The notes below the pieces were generated by a model, which saw only the letters and a program-made list of their open reading frames with translations, searched no databases and was not told the origin of the DNA. Source: CBCXVS01 sp965178525 (GTDB lineage: Bacteria > Tectomicrobia > Entotheonellia > Entotheonellales > Entotheonellaceae). Taken from it: a DNA stretch of 24,624 bases. The position numbers were made by a program, and so were the translations under genes. Below, in pieces: positions 1 to 8,593 of the stretch (the first letter of the stretch is position 1; the number at the start of each line of letters is the position of its first letter). The DNA lies in assembly GCA_965178525.1 (NCBI GenBank), contig CBCXVS010000090.1, positions 1 through 24,624 of the forward strand. The letters run 5' to 3'.

Positions 1-59
1 CACTTGGCTCGTTCATCCTTGAGAAATGGGGACTTCTGGGATCGGGAAAATGTACTTTC

Positions 60-377
60 CTATACGATCAAGATATCCTGTAAGTCGAGTCGCAGGGCCC
101 GGACATAGTGGGCCACGGCCTCACCGCTACGATTCATATAGGTGAGGGGCTTGATCAGTAAAAATGCATGCCCCGAGTAGGCGCCCTTAGCGGTCGAGGC
201 CAAAGCCTTGGCCCCAAACCACGCTTTTAATTTCTCCAGGGGCGACGCGCCCGCCCCGTCGATGGCAAACGCCAGGTGCAACCGTTGCGCCAGCGCATCC
301 ACAATCATAAATCCGATGTTATGGCGGGTGTCGAGATACTTGCCGCCGGGGTTTCCGAGTCCAACAATGAGCTGCAT
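60..377 (-). pseudogene. pth: Peptidyl-tRNA hydrolase, N-terminal part only (broken)
   Basis: The reading frame encodes the first half of peptidyl-tRNA hydrolase, the cytoplasmic esterase that recycles tRNA from prematurely released peptidyl-tRNA. Visible family motifs are the opening LIVGLGNPG, TRHNIG with the catalytic His, and TYMNRSG with the substrate-binding Asn. I start at the ATG at 377 because LIVGLGNPG directly follows it; four upstream codons in frame add nothing. The family is about 185-200 residues, but here similarity ends at DILIV, where the family continues with YDDLDLP, and a TAG follows at once (60-62). None of the three frames in bases 1-59 resembles the missing C-terminal half. 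The gene is therefore interrupted at about position 60, by an insertion, a rearrangement or an assembly join. Identity is secure; the nature of the break is not visible within the window. Confidence 0.85.
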
Positions 378-431
378 CAGTGTCACCACGCCCAGATGAA
401 GTTTGGAGCAGGCTCCCGTGAGCGGGAGGGG

Positions 432-2018
432 TTACGAGAGGAGGTCATGCTCGGCTTCACGCATCAATTGCTCCATCTCTTTGCGCCGTTCTTCTTCCTG
501 GAAAATGACCGCTTCCGCCGCCCGGTCGGCGCATTGTTCCGGGCTCAACGGGCAGCGTTGGCACGTGTGGCCGACGTCCACCACATGCTGGCCTTCCGGC
601 TCGATGTTGCTCTCGTCGTTCCAGAACCGTACCGTGTGTTTAAAATGATCGTCAATGACGAACCCCACCGTGACGCTGGAGAGAATATCCGGTTGTAATT
701 CCGAGGGCCGCGCCATGGTCATGCAAAGATAGGTGGCATCGCGGTACGCCTCGTTGACAAATCGAGAGCGCTGCACCCGGATCATGGGGCGGTCGTAGTA
801 CGCGTGCTCGGTGCTACGGCCGGTCTCCAGGGCCTGCCGCATCTCGCGCAGCGCCTGCACGGCGTTGTAGCGGCGGCAGTATTTTTCACTCGACGATTCG
901 CCGTAGGGAAACGGAAGCGAGGTGAGGTTGAGGAGCTTGGTCAGATGGAAAACCTGCCAATCCTGCGGTTCCGGTGCGACCGCACGGTGGTGTTGGAACC
1001 GCAGAAAATGCAGTTTCTTCAGGCCAAAGCGCTTGCCCGGAAGGATTTCGGTCAGCCGGTGCAACAGCATTTCGGGGGTCACACGGTATGTGCTCAGCAT
1101 GGCCCAGAGCCGCTCTTTTTCTAGGGTTGGCTGCGCAAAAAAGTCCGCGACATCCGCCTCTAAGGCGTCTTGAGGCATTAACAACGCGCCGGCGAAATAC
1201 GACGATTTGAACTCGTTGAGAATCTGCGTATAGGAATGAATGCCCACCCGAGGTGAGGTGGGAACCCGGTTGAGCAACGTTTCTTTGGTCCGCAAAAATG
1301 GCAGATTGTACGCGATCTCTTTGGCGAGTTCGAAGGCTTTTTGCGACTCCAGTAAGTTCTGATTCAGCAGTAGGTAATGCTGTTTACCTTGGCGCATCGA
1401 CATCGAGCGAATGATGGGCAAATGCTGGTATTGATGTTCCTTAAAGTCATGTTGCGTTTTCAGCGTGTATTTGTATACGTATCTGAGAATGCCCTGTAAA
1501 TCGTGACGGTCCGGGCTGATGCTACGCGGCGGATGCTCATTTAGGAATGCTTTGGCTTCCGCTTCAAGATCCGGGAAATGATTTAAATTCTCTTCTTGAA
1601 AATCACGCAACAGAATCGGGTAAATGACCTCTTTTTTACTGCCTCGGTCGGACATCCTGGACACGTTGGCGAGCAATCTGGGAATCGCTTTGGCCAAGTG
1701 CGGCGCCTTATCCAGGAGTTCAATACCCTCCTTAATGGCGATGTCCGGATGCTGGAAATCCAAGAGCGCTTCGAGGGCGGCATCATAGCGATCGGACTGG
1801 AGTTCGTCGAGCGACATATCCAGGGCTTTGGTGACCCGGCGCAACGTTTCCCTGCTGGCCGATTTGCGGCCCGTTTCCAGCTCGGAGTAAAAAGACGGCG
1901 AGATCCCAGCTCGCTCGCTCACGTCAAAGCGGCTGAATTTCCGCTCCTTACGCCTGCGCTTGAGATTTCTCGCGGTACTGATGGCGCTGAGAACATGCGA
2001 ACCGTCGTACTCGGGCAT
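432..2018 (-). CDS. ScfR-like XRE-family transcriptional regulator (HTH + IrrE-like domain)
   Basis: This 528-residue protein begins with an XRE helix-turn-helix (about residues 10-75; SERAGISPSFYSELETGRK is the recognition region). A degenerate IrrE/ImmA-like domain follows: the HExxH position reads ELAKEIAYN, so no zinc protease is expected, and SSYFAGALLMPQDAL is the usual following segment. Near the C-terminus is a Cys cluster, HTCQRCPLSPEQC. This order (HTH, dead IrrE fold, Cys-rich tail) is that of the ScfR family, short-chain fatty-acyl-responsive regulators such as RamB and MldR; the protein is somewhat longer than the usual roughly 470 residues. The start is supported by a GGAGGGG ribosome site (2027-2033, minus strand). 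It lies divergent from a citrate synthase gene, and inverted repeats fill the shared intergenic region, so control of that gene by an acyl-CoA signal is a reasonable inference. The ligand is not shown by the sequence. Confidence 0.82.
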   Translation of the reverse strand: MPEYDGSHVLSAISTARNLKRRRKERKFSRFDVSERAGISPSFYSELETGRKSASRETLRRVTKALDMSLDELQSDRYDAALEALLDFQHPDIAIKEGIELLDKAPHLAKAIPRLLANVSRMSDRGSKKEVIYPILLRDFQEENLNHFPDLEAEAKAFLNEHPPRSISPDRHDLQGILRYVYKYTLKTQHDFKEHQYQHLPIIRSMSMRQGKQHYLLLNQNLLESQKAFELAKEIAYNLPFLRTKETLLNRVPTSPRVGIHSYTQILNEFKSSYFAGALLMPQDALEADVADFFAQPTLEKERLWAMLSTYRVTPEMLLHRLTEILPGKRFGLKKLHFLRFQHHRAVAPEPQDWQVFHLTKLLNLTSLPFPYGESSSEKYCRRYNAVQALREMRQALETGRSTEHAYYDRPMIRVQRSRFVNEAYRDATYLCMTMARPSELQPDILSSVTVGFVIDDHFKHTVRFWNDESNIEPEGQHVVDVGHTCQRCPLSPEQCADRAAEAVIFQEEERRKEMEQLMREAEHDLLS

Positions 2019-2065
2019 CCTGAATTCCCCTCCAGGTACGTGGTGAACCGGGTGCGATCGGAAAC

Positions 2066-2095
2066 GCCGCTCAGGTGAGATTCGCTGTGAGCGGC
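2066..2095. promoter_or_regulatory. Inverted repeat, candidate operator
   Basis: GCCGCTCA at 2066-2073 and TGAGCGGC at 2088-2095 are perfect 8-bp inverted arms around a 14-base spacer. The repeat lies in the divergent region between the ScfR-like regulator and citrate synthase, just upstream of the regulator's ribosome site. It could be a dimer-binding operator or a hairpin in the regulator leader. Function is inferred. Confidence 0.4.
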
Positions 2096-2124
2096 ATGTC
2101 TACAAATAATTTCAATCGGTGTTG

Positions 2125-2137
2125 GCGGCATTGCCGC
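2125..2137. promoter_or_regulatory. 13-bp palindrome, candidate operator
   Basis: GCGGCA-T-TGCCGC is a perfect 13-bp palindrome in the same divergent intergenic region. It shares the GCGGC core with the inverted repeat 30 bases away, so both may be sites for the same regulator. No convincing -35/-10 pair was found near it. Confidence 0.38.
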
Positions 2138-2220
2138 TAAATGTTACCATTTTTCGTGCCCGAGTCAAGTTGACGGTGCAAACCGGCATGAAGGGCCGGC
2201 ATGAAGGGAGGAACCGTGTC

Positions 2221-3556
2221 ATGAGTCTCATGATGAATCGGTTGAAAGAACGCATGCCCGAGAATCGGGAGCGCTACCAACGCGTGCTTAGCACATACGG
2301 TAATCACCCGGTTACCGAAGGTCCGTTGACCGTGGAAAGCCTGCTGCGCGGCAACCGTGGCATCCCGGCGACGCTGACGGACACGTCGTTTGTACACCCG
2401 GTGCAGGGACTGCAATTTTTGGGCAAAACCCCTTGTCACGAGATGGTCAAGATGATCTCGTTGCCCGAGCAAGCGTTCTGGTACATACTGCTCGATGTAT
2501 TGCCCTCGGGCGACGAACTCAGCGATTTTCAGGCCGATCTGCGGTCGCGCCTGACCGTGCCAGCCTACGCCTGGGCAGTACTCGACGCCCTGCCAGCCGA
2601 TATGCATCCGATGACGCAACTGCAGGTGGTGATCAATGCCCTGGAAGGGGAGTCGACCTTCCGACGCCATCACCAAGCGGGTATGCCGAGACAAGACCAT
2701 TGGATTTGGATGCTGGAAGATGGACTCGATCTCCTGGCGCAGTTGCATCAGGTGGCGGCGGCCATCTATCGCCGCCATTTTCTCGGAGCCACTCGCCTGC
2801 AGCCGAATCCGGAGCTGGATTGGGCGGCGCAATTGGTCCAAATGCTCGGGGCCGACGCGCCCGATGAGTTGCTCACGGCCTTACATGCGCCAGTACGTGA
2901 TCCTGCACGCCGATCACGAAGGGGCCAACGCCTCGGCTAACACCGCGGCCATCATTAACTCCACACTCGCCACGATGGCGTCGACTCTGGCGGGCACGTT
3001 TGAAGCTCTATCCGGTCCCCTGCATGGCATGGCCAATCAGGATGCACTCGGTTTTATCGAAACGGCGCTGGCGCACTTCGGCCGGGTCCCGGAAGCGGCT
3101 GAAGCGGAAGCCTATCTGCACGAGCAATTGGCCTCAGGCGCGATTGTGCCGGGGTTTGGACACGGCCAGTTGCGCGACCTGGACGCCCGCTTCGTGGTCC
3201 TGACCGATTTCTTGGACCAAGCGCCTCAGATGGCCCAACATCATGACGTCATCGCGTGCATGCGTGTGTTTGCCGAGATCGGGCCCGCTGTGCTCAAACA
3301 GTTCCCCAAAATTGCCAATCCGCATCCGAACATCGATTTTGGCTCGGGGGCGGTTCTCTATGGCTTGGGGTTGACGCAGCGCACCTTTTTTACCGTCCTG
3401 TTCTCGATCTCCCGCATGTGGGGGGTGATCGCGCAAGCGGTGCGTGCGAGAGGGGAGTTGCGCCCGATTGTTCGGCCCCTGTCCTACACCTTGGACATGG
3501 TGGAAGAAGCGGCCGTGCAGGGGCCGGAGGCACTGCGCCCGTATTTTGCCGTTTAG
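2221..3556 (+). pseudogene. Citrate synthase, mitochondrial (eukaryote-like) type, with one frameshift
   Basis: Condenses oxaloacetate with acetyl-CoA (or a close acyl-CoA) to citrate. The start is the ATG at 2221, preceded by GGGAGG (2206-2211). The N-terminal part (LRGNRGIPATLTDTSFVHPVQGLQF, then MHPMTQLQVVINAL) and the C-terminal part match the mitochondrial type of citrate synthase rather than the short hexameric GltA type. The three catalytic residues are present: His in HADHEGAN, His in VPGFGHG, Asp in HPNIDFGSG. The coding potential changes frame at about 2884: reading LLTAL in frame 1 and continuing MRQYVILHADHEG from the ATG at 2885 in frame 2 gives an unbroken family match, so one extra base separates the two halves. 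As written, two proteins would result (ending at 2940, and an orphan C-terminal half). The divergent ScfR-like regulator suggests acyl-CoA control. The lesion is either a young pseudogene mutation or a sequence error. Confidence 0.85.
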
Positions 3557-3704
3557 CCTCATGGCGCGCCCCATGCCGCAAGGCTTTTGGGGCGTTGCCA
3601 TCCTTTCCACGGTGCATGGGATTCTGCTCGCACGGCCGTTGCATACCCGGTTGACCAGCCGCTTCATCGGTGGAACGGCACTTGGCTTCGGCGGCCGGTG
3701 CATG

Positions 3705-3713
3705 TGGTATACT
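3705..3713 (+). promoter_or_regulatory. Extended -10 promoter candidate
   Basis: TGGTATACT carries a TATACT -10 hexamer (3708-3713) with a TG extension. It lies about 50 bases upstream of the GTG start at 3762. A TTGGCT at 3682 is 20 bases upstream, too far for a normal -35, so this would act as an extended -10 promoter. The rest of the 205-base gap 3557-3761 holds nothing I recognise. Confidence 0.4.
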
Positions 3714-3761
3714 GACGACGGAAGACAGGCAGTAGGTTCAACCGTCCATGGAGGAACAGAG

Positions 3762-4927
3762 GTGGAGCCCGACGCACTCTCGAACCGTCTGCGGCAGGGA
3801 GAAAACCTCCATACGGAATTCAAAACATGGCCTTTGCAGGCTGATGAGATGGCTGCCACCATCATTGCCTTTGCCAATACAGACGGCGGAGACATCTTCC
3901 TGGGTGTTGACGATAATGGGCAGGTCGTTGGGCTGGATGAAACCGGTGTCGACCGCATGGCGCAATTCATCGACAATGTCGCATTTAACAATTGCGCTCC
4001 CCCTGTGACACTCGTGCAGGAAACCCTCCGCGACGACCAGGGGCGCGTGATACTTGCGGTTCGGATCCCAAAGGGGAGTCAGCGTCCGTATCGGACGAAT
4101 CGGGACGTCTATTACATCCGCACCACGTCCGGTCGTCGGCAGGCGTCCCGAGAGGAATTACTGAGGTTGTTTCAGGCTACTGAGAGCTTGTATTATGATG
4201 AAACGCCCATCCTACGCAGTGGTTTGACGATCTCGACGAGCGGGCGTTTGCCGATCTCCTGGACGACATCGAAGGCTATGGGTTCGATGTGGCGGGCATT
4301 CCCAGCCGCCGGTTATGGCGCAACTGGCGTTTGCTGCGGGATGTTGGAGAAGTCGAGCACTTGACGGTCGCGGGACTCCTTTTTCTGGCGCGTGATCCGC
4401 AGCAGGTATTGCCATACGTCTATGTCTCCGCTCTACGCATTCCAGGCACGGATATCGCGGGCGAACCCCTCGACCAAAAGCGCATTGAAGGCCGGCTCAC
4501 GGAGATACTTCGGGATACGATGCGATTCCTTGACCTCGATCTCCTACGGCGCCACCGCATTCAGGGGATGGAGCCCGAGGCCAAGACGGAAATGCCGGCT
4601 GCGGTTTTGCGTGAAGCACTGGTGAACGCCTGGGCGCATCGAGACTACACCATCGCTTCTCCTGTACGTGTGCTCGTATTTGATGACCGGGTTGAAGTCC
4701 GCACGCCCGGGCAACTGCCCAATGCAGTGACCCTTGATGCCTTGCGATTCGGTGTTCACGTGCTGCGAAATCCCACGGTTTATAATATGCTATTGAAGAT
4801 CGGGTTGGTGACGAATGCCGGCAGCGGCATTCCGCGCATGATCCGTCTGCTACGAGAGGCGACAGGGGCCGAACCGGCCTTCCATCTCATCGGCAATGAG
4901 TTTGTCGTCACACTGCCGCGTCCTTAG
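3762..4927 (+). pseudogene. AlbA_2 / HATPase_c_4 transcriptional-regulator-like protein, with one frameshift
   Basis: The N-terminal half is an AlbA_2 (Schlafen-like, 'divergent AAA') domain, with HTEFKTWP, IIAFANTDGGDIFLGV and VYYIRTTSGRRQASREEL. The C-terminal half (from about 4600) is the GHKL-type HATPase_c_4 domain, with LREALVNAWAHRDY, VEVRTPGQLPN and NAGSGIPRMIRLL. This pair defines COG2865 proteins, often annotated as 'RecG-like' or putative regulators; their biochemical role is poorly known. The GTG at 3762 is chosen for its GGAGG at 3750-3754. The N-terminal half reads in frame 3 to LYYDETPI; the downstream part reads in frame 2 from QWFDDLDERAFADLLDDIEG. Frame 2 has two TGA codons at 4196-4201, so the shift lies between 4202 and about 4235 (one base lost or two gained). 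As written the first half ends at 4364. No winged-helix tail is seen after the ATPase part. Confidence 0.78.
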
Positions 4928-5050
4928 GCTGCCTGAATCCGCTCGTCACAAGAGATATCGATGTCCTCGGTGAACATGTCCGCAAATCAACGGGGGCAGG
5001 TCGACAACCCGGATACCGGACAACGCCCTTGGGGTCTCCATTTCGTTGCC

Positions 5051-5917
5051 CTATGGCCACGGCCTTGGACTCGCGTTCAGCAAATCATAGGCGCGTTGCG
5101 AATTCAGAGCCACATCTCCTATGCGAGGCAATCCGGACCTATCTTCAAATCGTGAGGCTCGGATTAAACACGATGGATCATACTTCCTGGTTTCAATCAG
5201 ATATTTCCCAATGTCATATAAACTGACTTTTTGAGGCCCCCCCAAATGATAATGCCCTTTCGCCTCCATGGTCCAAAGTTGTAGCAAACCCTGGGTTAGA
5301 TCGTCGCTGTACATTGCCGAACGCCATTCATCGTAAAATAAGGTCAGTGGTTTGCCTTGTCTAAAACGATACGACAAATAGTCTATGGGACCCTTCCGGC
5401 GACTTAAAGAAGGACCCATTGGCAACCCTTTACGCACAATCATATGATCTGATAATTGTGTGACAACGTTTTCAGCCTGTATGAACGTTTTGCCAATCAT
5501 ACTAATCGGATCCGGCGGACTATTTTCACAATATCCATCCACAGGAGGATGATTGCCCGAAAATACCAAATCCGTACTGATGTGCATAAAGTAGCAATCT
5601 CGGCTTAAGCTAGCAATATTCTGCGTGCCTTTTACATTGCGCTGATACGCTAAACCCGGCCACTTTTCGCAAACATCCAAGTCGCACATTCCCGCAGCAT
5701 GAATCACATATGTTGGTTTAAATTGATGAAAGATGTCTTCTAAATAAGCAAAATCATTCATACAGCAAGGGACAATATTATGATCTGAAAATAAAGATGA
5801 TTTCGTTTTGGGAGGGCAAATACCTACGATATGCTTCGGACCCATTTGCTTGGTTAACGCCTTATACAAAGGCCAACCATGCAAAGAGGTGATACCTGTC
5901 ATTAAAACGCGTTTCAT
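5051..5917 (-). CDS. RmlD-like sugar-nucleotide reductase (extended SDR), probably horizontally acquired
   Basis: The protein belongs to the RmlD/dTDP-4-dehydrorhamnose reductase-like branch of the extended short-chain dehydrogenases, which reduce nucleotide-sugar ketones with NAD(P)H. The start at 5917 gives MKRVLMTG, the first strand of the Rossmann fold; 56 in-frame codons upstream look like intergenic or antisense sequence. Seen in order: a cofactor loop with irregular spacing (TGITSLHG), YVIHAAGMCDLDVCE, YQRNVKGTQNIA, HISTDLVFSG, and SMIGKTFIQAE. In the last motif the family YxxxK reads I-G-K-T, so the catalytic Tyr position holds Ile while Lys is kept. Base composition is far lower in G+C than its neighbours (lines of 27-47 % G+C). 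The final substrate is unknown; a MAT2B-like non-catalytic role is possible. Confidence 0.72.
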   Translation of the reverse strand: MKRVLMTGITSLHGWPLYKALTKQMGPKHIVGICPPKTKSSLFSDHNIVPCCMNDFAYLEDIFHQFKPTYVIHAAGMCDLDVCEKWPGLAYQRNVKGTQNIASLSRDCYFMHISTDLVFSGNHPPVDGYCENSPPDPISMIGKTFIQAENVVTQLSDHMIVRKGLPMGPSLSRRKGPIDYLSYRFRQGKPLTLFYDEWRSAMYSDDLTQGLLQLWTMEAKGHYHLGGPQKVSLYDIGKYLIETRKYDPSCLIRASRFEDRSGLPRIGDVALNSQRAYDLLNASPRPWP

Positions 5918-6051
5918 TACGGTCCAGTTTCCCCCCAAGCCGTTTTCCCGAGGGTTGGTCTCTGAGATCGGACGCCAACAGGACATCATCATAGCAAGTT
6001 CCGGATCGCAAACAAAGCCCGTACGTTTCCCCATTTGGCTCAGCCCGGGCC

Positions 6052-8424
6052 TCACTTTGACGTGAGCGTCCAGGCGCCATCCCAATCGGCGCCTGGCGGA
6101 TGGGCGATCAAATAGGCACAGCGCTCCAGATACACACAGCTTGGCGTGGTCGGACGGTTCGGGAAATGCGCCTCAAGTGGTTCACTCTGACGAAATGTTG
6201 CTTGAGCCTCCTCCCATTGCTGTTGCCGGTAGCACGCTATCCCCTGATCGTAGAACGCCAGCATCGACCGTTGATCCTCGGGCAGGTCGTCTGCATGCGC
6301 CATGATCTCGACGGTTTCGACCGGCTCGGATTTGCCCACGAACTTGACGTTATCGATCGTCCGCCAGACAAAATCGTCTCGACCGGCAAGGTGCAACGTA
6401 TGGGCTAGACAATGAATGTTGACGCCATACTGTTTCGCGGAGGTTTCAAGCCGTGCCGCGGTGTTCACCGCATCGCCATGCATGGAATAATTCATGTGCA
6501 GGGTCGAGCCCATGTTCCCGGTGACAAATTCCCCTGAGCTGATCCCAATGCGCATGCGCATCTGCTGCACCAGATCGGGCCATTTGTCGCCTTCCGCACG
6601 CCATTTGGCCCGTAAGTCCGCCAGCGCCTGTTGCATGCTCAGGGCGGTACGTAAAGCGCGCAAGGCATGGTCTGCGCGGGGTATGGGGTCGCCGAAAAAG
6701 GCGACAATGCCGTCTCCGTCATATCGGTCCAGCGTGCCGCCCTCGTGCAACAGGATATCGGTCATGGGGCTGAGGTATTCATTGAGAAGGGCCACGAGTT
6801 GCGTTGGACTGAGGATTTCTGAAAACGTGGTAAACGACGCGATATCGGTAAAGTAGGCCGTGCGGATGCCGGAGGAACCGCCGAGCTTGGGCGCCGTTTT
6901 GGTTCGCACCATCTCCTCAATCAGTCCGGGTGAGACATACACCCGAAACGTTTTTTGCAGAAAATGCTTCTCTTTCTGCTCTGCCATATACGCCCAGGTG
7001 GTCAGGCCAGCCCAGATCACGACCGTCGCCAAGGGCGGATACACGGCGTTCAAGGCCCACCCTTGCGTGTCAAACAGCACATAGTTCACCCCCAGAGCGC
7101 CGAGAAAGAGTCCAGCCGCGAGCAGATGCATGGCCCAGGCTGGGAGACGTGCACCGAGTAGCGTCAGGCAGAGGCCCAGGAGCAGGACGGCGCCCACGGT
7201 ATAGAAAGACGCCCACCCGGGCTGCAGCAGAAAATCGCGCCGCAGGATGTTATCAATGACCGTCGCGTGAATTTCCACGCCTGGAAAGGCCGGGTGGAAG
7301 GGCGTGACATGCAAATCGACCAGCCCGGTTGCGGTTGCCCCGATCAGGACGATCTTGTTGCGCAGGGCGGCGGGCGGCGCCGCGTCATGGTTGCCTTGGA
7401 GAATGTCAATCGCAGAATAGCGCGGAAAGAGGGGTGTGGGCGTCGAGGGACCGAGGTGATTGATCAGCATCTGCCCGAGGTGATCGGTGGGCAGGGTGTA
7501 CGTTCCCTTCTGGCTCTGCAAGCCGACGCGCGTCACGCCGTCCGGGCCGATCCACACAATCGTGTTCGGCCTCCTGTCTCCATCCTGTAAATAACGCTCT
7601 AGGACCCGCAGACCGAGGGGGGCAAAGAGATAGTCCGGTTCGCCTGGGATGCCGACCCGATCACGATATTTCACCATCAGGCGGTAGCGTCGATGCACGC
7701 CGTCGGGATCGGGATAGCTGTTAAAGAAACCCGCTCCCCAGGCCGCATCCGAAAGCACACGGATACTTGACTCCACCGCATAGCCGGTTGGCAATGTCGT
7801 CGCCTGCAGCCGGACGCCGGGCGCGGTAATCGGAGCGGTGTAGGTGGAGGCCCGAATATTCTGCAAAAACCTCTCCATCTTCCGTTCGGGCAGATGGGTG
7901 ACGTTCCGCTGGCGCCAATGAAAGAAGTAGCCTAACACCGTGCGAGACGAGTGGGACAGCTTTTCCGCAAAGATCCGATCATGATCGGCCTTGGCGATGA
8001 CGCCACCGACAAACCTGGCCGCCTCCGCATAACGCGCCGCATCGTGGCCGGTGAGCCACTCGCGGATAGCTTGCAAGCGCTCGATTCCCATACGGGTATC
8101 AGAGGCTGGAAAGACCACGTCATAGCCAATCGCCTTGACGCCATAAGCGGTGAGTTGCTCCACGAGCTTGGCTTGGACGTCATACGGCCAGGGCCATCGG
8201 CCCAATTTAGGATCATCAAGACTTTTTTCATCAATCGCTGCAATCACCACTTCGGGTCCCGGCGGTTTGGGCCCTCGGAGTTGAAAGCGCCAATCGGCCA
8301 TGAGCATATCGAGGCGCTGAAGGGGCATCGGATCGAGCAGCAGGGTCAGTAGGATCATAGCGGTCAGAAGTAGGCCAACGGTCGTGTTGCCGAAGCGTAA
8401 ATAACGCCGGAGCCGAGCGTACAT
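6052..8424 (-). CDS. CHASE2-domain class III adenylate/guanylate cyclase
   Basis: A membrane receptor cyclase of 790 residues. The order is: one N-terminal membrane segment (about 13-33), a periplasmic CHASE2 sensor (about 35-395, with VVIAAIDEKSL and WPWPYDVQAKLVEQL), about three membrane segments (405-490), the class III cyclase domain (515-700), and a C-terminal tail resembling one TPR unit. Both metal-binding Asp residues are present (FTDIASFT and DGDGIVAFFG), as are the transition-state Asn and Arg (AVNTAARLE). The purine-selecting Lys of the usual DKY motif is Arg (LDRYDGDG), and its partner Thr/Asp position is Ser (NYSMHGD), so ATP versus GTP preference cannot be assigned. The ATG at 8424 is preferred over the TTG at 8430 because GAGG lies seven bases upstream of it. 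It is divergent from the TPR/barrel-FecR-lipoprotein genes, an arrangement suggesting a shared envelope signal. Confidence 0.9.
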   Translation of the reverse strand: MYARLRRYLRFGNTTVGLLLTAMILLTLLLDPMPLQRLDMLMADWRFQLRGPKPPGPEVVIAAIDEKSLDDPKLGRWPWPYDVQAKLVEQLTAYGVKAIGYDVVFPASDTRMGIERLQAIREWLTGHDAARYAEAARFVGGVIAKADHDRIFAEKLSHSSRTVLGYFFHWRQRNVTHLPERKMERFLQNIRASTYTAPITAPGVRLQATTLPTGYAVESSIRVLSDAAWGAGFFNSYPDPDGVHRRYRLMVKYRDRVGIPGEPDYLFAPLGLRVLERYLQDGDRRPNTIVWIGPDGVTRVGLQSQKGTYTLPTDHLGQMLINHLGPSTPTPLFPRYSAIDILQGNHDAAPPAALRNKIVLIGATATGLVDLHVTPFHPAFPGVEIHATVIDNILRRDFLLQPGWASFYTVGAVLLLGLCLTLLGARLPAWAMHLLAAGLFLGALGVNYVLFDTQGWALNAVYPPLATVVIWAGLTTWAYMAEQKEKHFLQKTFRVYVSPGLIEEMVRTKTAPKLGGSSGIRTAYFTDIASFTTFSEILSPTQLVALLNEYLSPMTDILLHEGGTLDRYDGDGIVAFFGDPIPRADHALRALRTALSMQQALADLRAKWRAEGDKWPDLVQQMRMRIGISSGEFVTGNMGSTLHMNYSMHGDAVNTAARLETSAKQYGVNIHCLAHTLHLAGRDDFVWRTIDNVKFVGKSEPVETVEIMAHADDLPEDQRSMLAFYDQGIACYRQQQWEEAQATFRQSEPLEAHFPNRPTTPSCVYLERCAYLIAHPPGADWDGAWTLTSK

Positions 8425-8593
8425 GATCAAGCCTCACTTTCGTGTGAACGTGGCGCATATTGAGAGAATACGTCATGTTGCGGCGTGGATATGCCGGTTT
8501 GAGCCTCATTGAAAGCCTAATCGGCTTGTGCTCTCAGTTCCCTTAGCCGTATCCGGAAGCAGTAGGATAGAATGTTTCAGACAGGTAGCGTTT

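Noticed and set aside
2137..2841. 234-codon minus-strand frame opposite citrate synthase
   Set aside because: No motif or ribosome site; the plus strand encodes a clear citrate synthase.
2878..2890. Programmed frameshift in citrate synthase
   Set aside because: No slippery heptamer, hairpin or rare-codon context, and citrate synthases are not known to use recoding.
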